From positions 1-10,004 of the forward strand of contig JBECKV010000036.1 in the NCBI GenBank assembly GCA_040235495.1: a stretch of DNA of 10,004 bases, given 5' to 3'. Each line of letters opens with the position of its first letter. Within the stretch, counting starts at the first letter, position 1. The notes beneath the pieces were generated by a model that saw only the letters and a list, made by a program, of their open reading frames with translations, did not search any database and was not told the DNA's origin. Source of the DNA: HB2-32-21 sp040235495 (GTDB lineage Bacteria > Pseudomonadota > Gammaproteobacteria > Pseudomonadales > Porticoccaceae). Shown here piece by piece: positions 1-6,247 of the stretch. The position numbers were made by a program, and so were the translations under genes.

Positions 1-1
1 T

Positions 2-139
2 CGGTTTGGCTTTACCAAGGTGCGCTACAAAGGATTGGACAAGAATGCCCATCATTTATTTACATCCTGCGCGCTGGTCAATCTGGTCATGGCGAAAAAG
101 ACTCTGTTACGGCAACAACGGTTACTAATGCAGGCGTAG
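2..139 (+). CDS. IS5-family transposase, C-terminal 45 residues only
   Basis: The frame starting at base 2 is open to a TAG at 137-139. It reads RFGLTKVRYKGLDKNAHHLF and continues with an ALVNLVMAKKTLL-like stretch. This is the typical end of IS5-family DDE transposases, where an R-Y-K-G-L motif and a leucine-rich helix follow the catalytic glutamate region. The enzyme catalyses cut-and-paste or copy transposition of its own element. Only the tail is in the window, so the catalytic residues and the intactness of the gene cannot be judged. The start lies upstream of the window. Confidence 0.85.
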   Translation, partial: RFGFTKVRYKGLDKNAHHLFTSCALVNLVMAKKTLLRQQRLLMQA

Positions 140-270
140 TACGCCTGTTGTACGCCCATCGGGCTGGAAATGCCGGCCTGATGGATAAAACGGCCCCGTT
201 TGAGGCCCGAAACTAAAGAAAACGGAGCAGGTTCAGGGCAAACTGATCGCAACATCATTCTAGGCATCAA

Positions 271-285
271 TTGTTCAGACCTTCC
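271..285. repeat. Terminal inverted repeat (right end) of the IS5-like element
   Basis: TTGTTCAGACCTTCC is followed at once by CTAA (286-289). The position, 131 bp after the transposase stop, and the similarity of GGAAGGT..GAA to the IS5 terminus suggest this is the element's outer boundary. The partner repeat is outside the window, so the exact length of the inverted repeat is unknown. Confidence 0.7.
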
Positions 286-289
286 CTAA
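286..289. repeat. Probable target-site duplication CTAA (right copy)
   Basis: CTAA adjoins the putative right inverted repeat and matches the YTAR 4-bp target preference known for IS5-group elements. Only one copy is visible, so the duplication is inferred. Confidence 0.5.
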
Positions 290-331
290 AAAAGAAACCC
301 TTGCTGATGTTAAAACAGAAACCCCTGCTGA
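287..331. repeat. Imperfect direct repeat, two 21-bp copies with 24-bp period
   Basis: Copy 1 is at 287-307 and copy 2 at 311-331. They match at 19 of 21 positions around the core AGAAACCCyTGCTGA. The repeat lies in the non-coding stretch between the DUF2288 stop codon and the IS end, and the IS junction falls at the edge of copy 1. On the minus strand it gives two T-rich stretches after the operon. I see no stem-loop before them, so I do not call a terminator. Function unknown. Confidence 0.6.
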
Positions 332-339
332 ACCGATCG

Positions 340-720
340 CTAATCGGCGCCCACGGCTTGCACCAGCACCCAGGGTCTAACAACGACAGACCAGACCAGG
401 GCATCGCTGTTGAACCAGTCCAGTGCCTGGCCATCGGCAACTTGATCCAGAAGACCCTCGGCCCGCCACGCCCTCACCTGTTCGACGTTATCCTGGCTAA
501 GTTGATAAGCGGCCTCTATCAAATCAATATCGGCGGAAACAAAAATTGCCGTACCCCCGGCAAAAAACCGTTGCAGTTGCCGCCAGGGAATTTTTGCGGT
601 CTCCGCGACCAGCTTGGCACGCGCCACCTGTTCCGGTTCCTGCCTCGCGGCCGGGAACGCGTCGATGTCGCCATCCACCCGCGGGCCGTCTTTCCCTAGC
701 CCTGGGCTATCTTTACTCAT
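340..720 (-). CDS. DUF2288 domain protein, last gene of the slyD operon
   Basis: This 126-residue protein carries the DUF2288 core from about residue 34 to the end. Recognisable parts are ARAKLVAETAKIPW, a QLQRFFAGG segment, and the C-terminal DALVWSVVVRPWVLVQ. The family is small, soluble and of unknown function, so no role is assigned. The first 30 or so residues are rich in D, G and P and look like an extra disordered N-terminus compared with the roughly 100-residue members I know. The ATG was kept because it overlaps the stop of the upstream GIY-YIG gene as ATGA (717-720), and no other ATG is in frame before the domain. Tight coupling suggests co-expression with slyD. The IS5-like element lies about 55 bp beyond the stop. 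Confidence 0.85.
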   Translation of the reverse strand: MSKDSPGLGKDGPRVDGDIDAFPAARQEPEQVARAKLVAETAKIPWRQLQRFFAGGTAIFVSADIDLIEAAYQLSQDNVEQVRAWRAEGLLDQVADGQALDWFNSDALVWSVVVRPWVLVQAVGAD

Positions 721-989
721 CGCTCACCATCCAGCCGGCACAGCGCCAGCTTCTCCGCTCGGGACAGTTTTTTTATATAAGCTTCACGCTTTGAGGCAGT
801 CGCGCGATCTTGAACCTCCTCCTGATAAACCACCTGCTTGGGCTGGCGGCCGGCGTGAAAATATTTGGCGCCCGCGCCCTCCCGGTGTTGCTGAAGTCGC
901 CGCGCCAGATCAGTGGTAATACCGGTGTACAGGGAGTCGTCGCTGGCCCGGATGATATAGACCGTCCAAGACTCGGAATCCACGGTCAA
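717..989 (-). CDS. GIY-YIG family putative nuclease (UPF0213/YhbQ-like)
   Basis: A 90-residue single-domain GIY-YIG protein. The motif appears as V10-Y11-I12 and Y21-T22-G23 in TVYIIRASDDSLYTGITT. It is followed by the LARRLQQH helix (R31, H35), AKYFHAGRQP, and the conserved REAYIKKLSRAEKLAL tail with the presumed metal-binding glutamate at E69. Length and order match the small bacterial UPF0213 proteins. These have the GIY-YIG endonuclease fold; nuclease activity has been reported for some relatives, but the cellular role is unclear. Its ATG overlaps the slyD stop as ATGA (986-989), and its own stop overlaps the DUF2288 start the same way, so translational coupling is likely. Weakly GIY-like motifs (VYI, YTG) are normal for this subfamily. 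Confidence 0.9.
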   Translation of the reverse strand: MTVDSESWTVYIIRASDDSLYTGITTDLARRLQQHREGAGAKYFHAGRQPKQVVYQEEVQDRATASKREAYIKKLSRAEKLALCRLDGER

Positions 990-1462
990 TGCTGATGCCC
1001 GCCCGGTCCATGGACGTGGCCGTGGCTCAATTCCTCGGCAGTGGCTGCGCGCACCTCCAACACGTCGATATCGAAGGTCAGATCCATGCCCGCGAAGGGG
1101 TGATTGGTATCGACATCAACGCTGAACTTGCCCACTTTAACCACGGTCACCTGACGCGGGCCATGTTGGCCCTGCACCACCACCACGGCTCCCGGCACCG
1201 GCTTTTTCTTGGCGCGCAGATGTTTGAGCGGAATTCTCTGAATGCTGTCGGCGTGGCTCGGACCGTAGGGTTGACTCAGCGAAGCACTGATCCGCGCGCC
1301 GGTAGTCAAGCCCGCCAGCTCTTTTTCCAGGGCCGGCAACATCCCTCCGTGGCCGTGGAGGTAGGTCGTGGGCCCGGCGCCCTCGGAGGACTCCAGCACT
1401 CGCCCCTCGGCGTCCTTGAGGACGTAATTAAACCGCACGACGGTATCCTTGCGGATTTCCAT
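986..1462 (-). CDS. slyD: FKBP-type peptidyl-prolyl cis-trans isomerase, SlyD family
   Basis: A 158-residue cytoplasmic SlyD-type protein with prolyl isomerase and chaperone functions. It begins with the FKBP strand MEIRKDTVVRFNYVLKDAEG. The characteristic YLHGHGGMLPALEKEL is at about residues 34-48, and YGPSHADSIQRIP at about 66-78 leads into the inserted chaperone (IF) flap. The protein returns to the FKBP fold with NHPFAGMDLTFDIDV at about 120-134, followed by ATAEELSHGHVHG. The His-rich tail is short (HGHVHGPGGHQH) compared with the long Cys/His tail of E. coli SlyD, where it binds nickel and aids hydrogenase maturation. Nickel binding here is possible but weaker evidence. It heads a trio with the GIY-YIG and DUF2288 genes. 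A sigma70-like promoter lies about 30-55 bp upstream, and a modest GGTGA ribosome site precedes the ATG. Confidence 0.92.
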   Translation of the reverse strand: MEIRKDTVVRFNYVLKDAEGRVLESSEGAGPTTYLHGHGGMLPALEKELAGLTTGARISASLSQPYGPSHADSIQRIPLKHLRAKKKPVPGAVVVVQGQHGPRQVTVVKVGKFSVDVDTNHPFAGMDLTFDIDVLEVRAATAEELSHGHVHGPGGHQH

Positions 1463-1490
1463 TAATTTTCACCCGTTCAAAAAAGGCCGC

Positions 1491-1519
1491 AGTATCTTGA
1501 AAGGCAGACAGCTTGGCAA
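1491..1519 (-). promoter_or_regulatory. Predicted sigma70-type promoter for the slyD trio
   Basis: On the minus strand, TTGCCA (1514-1519, 5 of 6 to consensus) and GATACT (1491-1496, 4 of 6) are separated by exactly 17 nt. Transcription would start near 1484, about 20 nt before the slyD ATG. This would let the trio be expressed independently of the upstream sprT-like gene, whose stop is 103 nt before slyD. Predicted by eye only. Confidence 0.5.
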
Positions 1520-1565
1520 GTAACACCCGGACACTGTCTCGGCGCGCCAGTTAGCCTGGTAACGC

Positions 1566-2105
1566 TCAGCCGGGGCGCAGATCGGTACGGCATACGCGAC
1601 AACGGTAACGGGCCTGGGCCCTCAGGACTTTAAGGTGCCGGCGAATCCCCAGCAGCTGTTCACCGCAGTCGCAGCGATAGCCCACCTTACGGTAGGCCCT
1701 TTGGGGTACGCCCTCCAGACCATGATCAAAAGTCCGGCTGGCTGCCACACCAAAAGCCTGCATCACCCCCCGCCATTCGGCGCCATGGGGCTTAACCCTG
1801 GCCAGCCCATGCTGGCAATCCACCACATAGTGGGCCACTTCATGGGCCACGGTGTTGGTGAGATGATCAGCAAAATGCAGGGCGAAAATATAGGGGTTGT
1901 AGCGAAACCAGCGCTGCCCGCCTTTTACCTTGTACATGCCGCTGGCCCGACCCAGCAGATCAAAATGCACCGGCAGCATTGGCAGGGACTGTTGATAAAG
2001 CTCGGCAGCCAAGTGCACATAACGAGCCGTTTCAGCGACCACCCGCGCGCGCCGATCCGCGCTGATGGGTTCAAGCGCGGTGAAAGTTTCCCCCGTCTGA
2101 CTCAT
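1566..2105 (-). CDS. SprT-like zinc metalloprotease-domain protein
   Basis: A 179-residue SprT family protein. The zinc-binding HExxH motif is H88-E89-V90-A91-H92 in NTVAHEVAHYVVD, and the likely third ligand is H107 in VKPHGAEWRGVM. The C-terminal zinc ribbon is formed by C145/C147 (YRCDCGE) and C169/C172 (YRCRVC). This order and length match E. coli SprT and the N-terminal protease module of eukaryotic Spartan. The bacterial proteins are poorly characterised; proteolysis is inferred from the motif. I chose the ATG at 2105 over an in-frame GTG 18 nt upstream because GAGG sits 6 nt before it. The gene is divergent from rnm, with 124 bp between them, and upstream of slyD on the same strand. 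Confidence 0.88.
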   Translation of the reverse strand: MSQTGETFTALEPISADRRARVVAETARYVHLAAELYQQSLPMLPVHFDLLGRASGMYKVKGGQRWFRYNPYIFALHFADHLTNTVAHEVAHYVVDCQHGLARVKPHGAEWRGVMQAFGVAASRTFDHGLEGVPQRAYRKVGYRCDCGEQLLGIRRHLKVLRAQARYRCRVCRTDLRPG

Positions 2106-2111
2106 CCCGAT

Positions 2112-2115
2112 CCTC
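2112..2115 (-). promoter_or_regulatory. Ribosome-binding site deciding the SprT-like start
   Basis: GAGG on the minus strand, 6 nt before the ATG at 2105. The alternative upstream GTG (2121-2123) would place this site inside the coding region. Confidence 0.6.
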
Positions 2116-2229
2116 GTAAACACTTATCCAGCAGTCTCCACCAGTCTACTCGGCCACAGCCACAGCCCAAAGCGATAATAAACCGCGTTAATATACGATC
2201 ATTGGTAACACACTCGAGTCAAACTAACC

Positions 2230-3102
2230 ATGCGCCTGGATCTGCATTGCCACAGCACATTCTCGGATGGCGCCCTGACGCCCAGGGAATTGCTCCGGCG
2301 CGCGCACGACGCGCGCATCGATGTCCTGGCCCTTACCGACCACGACACCTGTGCGGGTCTGCAAGCATTACGGGCGGCAAATAGTTACGGCATCAGACTG
2401 GTGCCGGCAATCGAGTTTTCCAGCCTCTGGAACAAAATCGAGGTGCACGTGGTTGGACTCGATATCGACCCCGACAGTCCCGCTTTCCTGTCCGCCGTCA
2501 ACCAGCAACAGAATGCCCGCCAGCGGCGGGCGGAGACCATCGCCGAGAGTCTGCGCAAGAGGGGTTTACCGGATCTGCTGCCGCGGGCTCTGGCATTTGC
2601 TGGCGACGGCAGCGTCGGGCGCCCGCATTTTGCCCGGGCCTTGATAGCACATGGCGTGGTGGACAAGCCGGAGCAAGCCTTCAAAAGGTATCTCGGTCAG
2701 GGCAAGGCCGGCGATGTCAGGGTTTTCTGGACCAACCTGAAAACAGTGGTGGACTGGATACGGACCGCTGGCGGCATCCCGGTTCTCGCCCACCCGAATA
2801 AGTATTCACTGACCCGCACCCGGCTGATTCACCTGCTTTCCGAGTTCAAAGCCGCCGGTGGCCTGGCCATGGAAGTGGTATCAGGCCAGCAATCGCCGGA
2901 GGTAACGCGACACCTTGCGAAACTCTGTAATGATCATCAGCTACTGGCATCGAGCGGCTCTGACTTCCATCGCCCCGGGCAGCCCTGGGCGGAACTGGGA
3001 CGGCAATCGATCCTGCCTGACTACTGCCATCCGGTCTGGAATCCTTGCCAAGCACTTGGTTCAAGGAACATTGACGACCACGCGCAGAGCGTCCATTTTT
3101 AA
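2230..3102 (+). CDS. rnm: PHP-domain phosphoesterase, RNase AM (Rnm/YciV/TrpH family)
   Basis: A 290-residue cytoplasmic PHP phosphoesterase, about the length of E. coli Rnm (293). The metal-site motifs are all present: H6 and H8 plus D13 in DLHCHSTFSDG, D37-H38-D39 in LTDHDT, E62 and H73, H133 in VGRPHFAR, H188 in LAHPNKY, and D245/H247 in SGSDFH. Characterised relatives hydrolyse 3',5'-bisphosphonucleotides such as pAp, degrade short RNA 5' to 3', and in E. coli trim rRNA 5' ends. I infer the same here. No Shine-Dalgarno sequence is visible before the ATG. The last 14 residues are encoded opposite the end of rapA. The tail after about residue 271 does not resemble the homologues I recall and may be a readthrough-type extension. 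Confidence 0.9.
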   Translation: MRLDLHCHSTFSDGALTPRELLRRAHDARIDVLALTDHDTCAGLQALRAANSYGIRLVPAIEFSSLWNKIEVHVVGLDIDPDSPAFLSAVNQQQNARQRRAETIAESLRKRGLPDLLPRALAFAGDGSVGRPHFARALIAHGVVDKPEQAFKRYLGQGKAGDVRVFWTNLKTVVDWIRTAGGIPVLAHPNKYSLTRTRLIHLLSEFKAAGGLAMEVVSGQQSPEVTRHLAKLCNDHQLLASSGSDFHRPGQPWAELGRQSILPDYCHPVWNPCQALGSRNIDDHAQSVHF

Positions 3103-6072
3103 TTGCGCCGCGCCCAGATGGGCCTCCAGCGCCGCCAGGGTATCATGCAGGTAGTCAATTTCCCCCCCGCGGATATTGGGATTTATTGCCGCCAGCGCCT
3201 GCATTCGCTGTATCTCCTCCCCTAGCGTTTGCCGTGCCTGTTGTTGCGCGCCGGCAATCATTTGCTGTTGCAGAGGCCGAACCAGCACCTCGGCATGACC
3301 TACCAGTATCTCTACCTGGGAACGGATATGGCGGCTCAGCTCGCTGGCGACATTTTTCTTTACCGGCTTGCACAGGCCGGCTAACCGCTCTTCATTCACC
3401 GTGGCGCTCAAGTCCCGGCCCTTTTCATCGACCAGTACTCGCACCAGGGAGTCGCTCACGTAACGTTGAGGTTGAAGGGCGCGGGGCGCCAGGCAGTGCA
3501 GAGTGAACACCGCTTCCAGCAAGAGCGTGCCGGGCTTCAGGGCCGGCAGCTTGATCGTAGAGATGGTGGTACTGCCGAAATCGCCATCGGCAATACTGTC
3601 CATGAGCCCCGCGACCAGGGGGTGCTCCCAGGTGAAATAGTGCATATCCTCGCGACTCAGGGCGCGAGTACGGGAAAACGTCGCGGTAAGTCCATCTTCA
3701 GGCAGACCATGAAGCGCGTGGGTAAGCATGTGATCCCCGGGTTCCACCACCACGGCCTCGGGACTATGGTAGTGCTGATCGACGCCGAACTCGTCAAACG
3801 CGGCATCCAGATAGGCGGCCAGCTCGGTGCCCTGACTCAGCGCACTCAGTTCGGCAATCACTGCTTCGGCCCGGTCCCTGTTGCAGGAATTCATCTCCAG
3901 CAGGCGATCCCGCCCCTGTTGGAGCTCATTCAGCGCCGCCTCGGCGAGCTCGCGAGTGCGCTTGGTCAGTCCAGCCAACGCCGGCTCGTCCCGAGCCACT
4001 CGCAAACAGTCGTGGAGCTGCGTCTGAACCCGTGAATAAATCGCCGGACCCACGGGGCAGACCCGTTCGAACGCATTCAGACCTTCGTGATACCAGCGCA
4101 CCAGCGCCGCCGGGGCGCCATCGCGGTGGCAGGGCGTATGGATTTGCACATCCCGGATCTGTCCGATGCGATCCAGCCGCCCGATGCGCTGCTCCAGAAG
4201 GTCCGGATTAAGCGGTAAATCGAACAAAATCAAGTGCCGACAAAACTGAAAGTTTCGTCCTTCGCTGCCAATCTCCGAGCACACCAGCACCTGGGCCGGT
4301 TCATCCTCGTCGGCAAAATAGGCGGCGGCCCGATCCCTTTCCAGAAGGCTCATTTGCTCGTGAAACACGGCGCTGCGCACCCCTTGACGCAGGCGCAGAT
4401 ATTCCTCCAGCTGCCGCGCGGTCCTGGCGCTGGCGCAGATCAAAAGCGTTTTTTCCCGGCGATGTTCGGCCAGCCAGGCAACCAGCCAGACGACGCGCGC
4501 ATCCTCGCTTAACCAGGTCTCACCCAGGCTTTGCTCCGGGCGTAACAGCCGGTTCAAGTCGGCATCAACGTCTTCATCCTCGGGACGCCTCAACCACCCG
4601 TCCGGCAGGGCCTCAAGTAGATGTATATTGAGCACCCGCCGGGGAAAACCGGTGACGCCATCACGGGTATTGCGAAACAGAACGCGGCCAGTGCCATGCC
4701 GGTCCAGCAGGCGCTGAATCAAAACCGCCACCAGACCCTCGAGTGCGGTCTTGCCGGTTTCGGTGTTATTGCCGGACGCCTCCAGAACCTCGCTCAGCGC
4801 CTGTCCCGCGTCCTCGCCCAGATAGTGGCTCAGCTCGGCGAGGAGCTTGTCCCAAGCCACAGGGTTGTTTTCCTGGCCCACCGCAAGCAGAGCCGCTACC
4901 AGGGCACTGACCGCCTGATAGCCGCGCTCCTCCTCGCGGAATTTATTCAGATCGTAGTAGCGATCGCTGTCCAGGAGCCGCAGACGGGCAAAATGCCCCT
5001 CTATCCCCAACTGCTCCGGGGTCGCGGTCAACAGCAATACCCCGCCGACCTGCCGGGCCAGGCCTTCTATACAGGTATAGGCCGGGCTGACTTCGCGTTC
5101 ATTCCAGTAGAGATGATGCGCCTCATCCACGACCAGCAAATCCCAGCCCGCGGCCATGGCCTGCGCGGCGCGGTCGGGGTTGTCGACCAGAAACGACAGC
5201 GCGCAAAGGACTAACTGGGCACTTTCGAAAGGATTGCTAGCCGATGCAGCCGCTTCTGGCAACTCCGCATCCAGACTAGCGTCTGGCTGCCGGTCTTCTT
5301 CATCACTAAAACCCTGGCTCGACCCAGCTTCGGCCGCATCGTCGCCTCCGGCTTCAATGGCCTGGCAGCGCGCCTCGTCGAGAATGGTGAAACGCAGATT
5401 GAAACGTCGCAGCATTTCCACCAGCCACTGGTGCACCAGGCTGTCCGGCACCACCACCAGTGCCCGGCTGGCGCGCCCGCTGATCAGCTGCTGATGCAGA
5501 ATAAGACCGGCCTCGATGGTTTTGCCGAGCCCTACTTCGTCGGCCAGCAGAACCCTTGGCTCAAATCGCCGGGCTACTTCGCTGGCGATATAAAGCTGGT
5601 GAGGCAGCAGCTGCACCCGCGCGCCAAGCAAGCCATGGACCGGGGAGCGGCGAATACGATGGCGGTGCCTGAGCGTTGCACAGCGCAACTGATAGCGGGC
5701 GGGCTTATCGACCTGACCGGCAAACAGGCGATCCTTGGGCTGGCTGAAATGAACGAAACTGTCCAGATCGATTTCGTGCAGCACGGCCTCGTTACCCTGC
5801 TCATCCAGGCCCAGATAGATGGCACAGCCGTCGTGGTTTTTTACCCTGGTGACGCGCAGCGTCTCGCCTTCGGCGTTGCGGATACGATCACCCACCGGAT
5901 AGATCACTCGGCCGAGCGGCGCATTGTCCGCCGCGTACACCCGCTGTTGCGCGGCCGCCGGAAAGGTGATTTCAACACGGCGATCAGTCACGGCAGCGAC
6001 GATGCCCAGACCCAGTTCGGTCTCCGCGTTACTTATCCAGCGCTGTCCCGGGGCAAATTCATTGGCTGACAA
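3061..6072 (-). CDS. rapA: RNA polymerase-associated Swi2/Snf2 ATPase RapA (HepA)
   Basis: A 1003-residue RapA, which binds RNA polymerase and uses ATP to recycle it after termination. The N-terminal Tudor-like part begins FAPGQRWISNAETELGLG (residues 6-23). The ATPase core has Walker A DEVGLGKTIEAG (178-189), DEAH at 316-319, LLLTATPEQLG (346-356), IGSEGRNFQF (601-610) and QRIGRLDRIGQ (628-638). The C-terminus ends near AAINPNIRGGEIDYL, as in E. coli RapA. E. coli RapA is 968 residues; the extra length is almost all an acidic insertion at about residues 241-279, between motifs Ia and II. The start is TTG, because homology begins at once and no ATG lies nearby. A plausible promoter is at 6106-6135. 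The 3' end overlaps rnm, and the divergent neighbour is an amidotransferase. Confidence 0.96.
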   Translation of the reverse strand: MSANEFAPGQRWISNAETELGLGIVAAVTDRRVEITFPAAAQQRVYAADNAPLGRVIYPVGDRIRNAEGETLRVTRVKNHDGCAIYLGLDEQGNEAVLHEIDLDSFVHFSQPKDRLFAGQVDKPARYQLRCATLRHRHRIRRSPVHGLLGARVQLLPHQLYIASEVARRFEPRVLLADEVGLGKTIEAGLILHQQLISGRASRALVVVPDSLVHQWLVEMLRRFNLRFTILDEARCQAIEAGGDDAAEAGSSQGFSDEEDRQPDASLDAELPEAAASASNPFESAQLVLCALSFLVDNPDRAAQAMAAGWDLLVVDEAHHLYWNEREVSPAYTCIEGLARQVGGVLLLTATPEQLGIEGHFARLRLLDSDRYYDLNKFREEERGYQAVSALVAALLAVGQENNPVAWDKLLAELSHYLGEDAGQALSEVLEASGNNTETGKTALEGLVAVLIQRLLDRHGTGRVLFRNTRDGVTGFPRRVLNIHLLEALPDGWLRRPEDEDVDADLNRLLRPEQSLGETWLSEDARVVWLVAWLAEHRREKTLLICASARTARQLEEYLRLRQGVRSAVFHEQMSLLERDRAAAYFADEDEPAQVLVCSEIGSEGRNFQFCRHLILFDLPLNPDLLEQRIGRLDRIGQIRDVQIHTPCHRDGAPAALVRWYHEGLNAFERVCPVGPAIYSRVQTQLHDCLRVARDEPALAGLTKRTRELAEAALNELQQGRDRLLEMNSCNRDRAEAVIAELSALSQGTELAAYLDAAFDEFGVDQHYHSPEAVVVEPGDHMLTHALHGLPEDGLTATFSRTRALSREDMHYFTWEHPLVAGLMDSIADGDFGSTTISTIKLPALKPGTLLLEAVFTLHCLAPRALQPQRYVSDSLVRVLVDEKGRDLSATVNEERLAGLCKPVKKNVASELSRHIRSQVEILVGHAEVLVRPLQQQMIAGAQQQARQTLGEEIQRMQALAAINPNIRGGEIDYLHDTLAALEAHLGAAQLKMDALRVVVNVP

Positions 6073-6105
6073 GAACGTGTCTCTCGGCTGCTTGTGCGGG
6101 GGCGC

Positions 6106-6135
6106 ATTCTAGGGGCTTGTCACCAAAAGAGCCAA
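6106..6135 (-). promoter_or_regulatory. Predicted sigma70-type promoter for rapA
   Basis: On the minus strand, TTGGCT (6130-6135, 4 of 6) and TAGAAT (6106-6111, 5 of 6) are spaced 18 nt apart. The start of transcription would be near 6099, giving a leader of about 27 nt before the TTG start. Identified by eye. Confidence 0.42.
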
Positions 6136-6247
6136 TTTGATTGCTCGCTGTCGGAGTTGAGCTGGGGCGCACCCGGTATACCCGAGTATAAAAGCCACGA
6201 CCGATCACCTTGCGGTTAGACTAGCGCCTTGCAGGTACAATGGTGCG

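Larger units (their letters stand above)
1..285 (+). mobile_element. Right end of an IS5-family insertion sequence (left part outside window)
   Basis: Three signs point to an IS5-family element entering from the left edge. There is a transposase C-terminus at 2-139, a terminal sequence TTGTTCAGACCTTCC at 271-285, and a CTAA at 286-289 directly after it. The outward-reading terminus GGAAGGTCTGAAC resembles the GGAAGGTGCGAA end known for IS5 itself, and IS5-group elements duplicate 4-bp YTAR targets such as CTAA. About 130 bp of non-coding IS sequence separates the transposase stop from the inverted repeat; I see no other gene there. The element sits downstream of the slyD operon, with its transposase reading towards that operon. 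The left inverted repeat and left target copy cannot be checked here. Confidence 0.82.

Noticed and set aside
287..331. Minimal CRISPR-like repeat pair
   Set aside because: Only two copies with 3 nt between them and no cas gene; there is no spacer of suitable length.
287..339. T-rich minus-strand stretch after DUF2288 as an intrinsic terminator
   Set aside because: No inverted repeat precedes either T-run; the structure is a direct repeat instead.
989..1465. 158-codon plus-strand open frame opposite slyD
   Set aside because: It mirrors the well-supported SlyD frame, shows no family motif, and reads as a GC-rich shadow.
2106..2229. Promoters in the sprT-like/rnm divergent gap
   Set aside because: AT-rich -10-like strings (TAATAT, TTTATT) are present, but no acceptable -35 at 16-18 nt was found on either strand.
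1635..2384. 249-codon plus-strand open frame across the SprT-like gene and the rnm start
   Set aside because: It is antisense to clear zinc-protease motifs and then overlaps the rnm N-terminus out of frame; no domain is recognisable.
3466..6069. Several long plus-strand frames (3466-4035, 4621-5214, 5431-6069) inside rapA
   Set aside because: All are antisense to continuous RapA homology and have no recognisable motifs.
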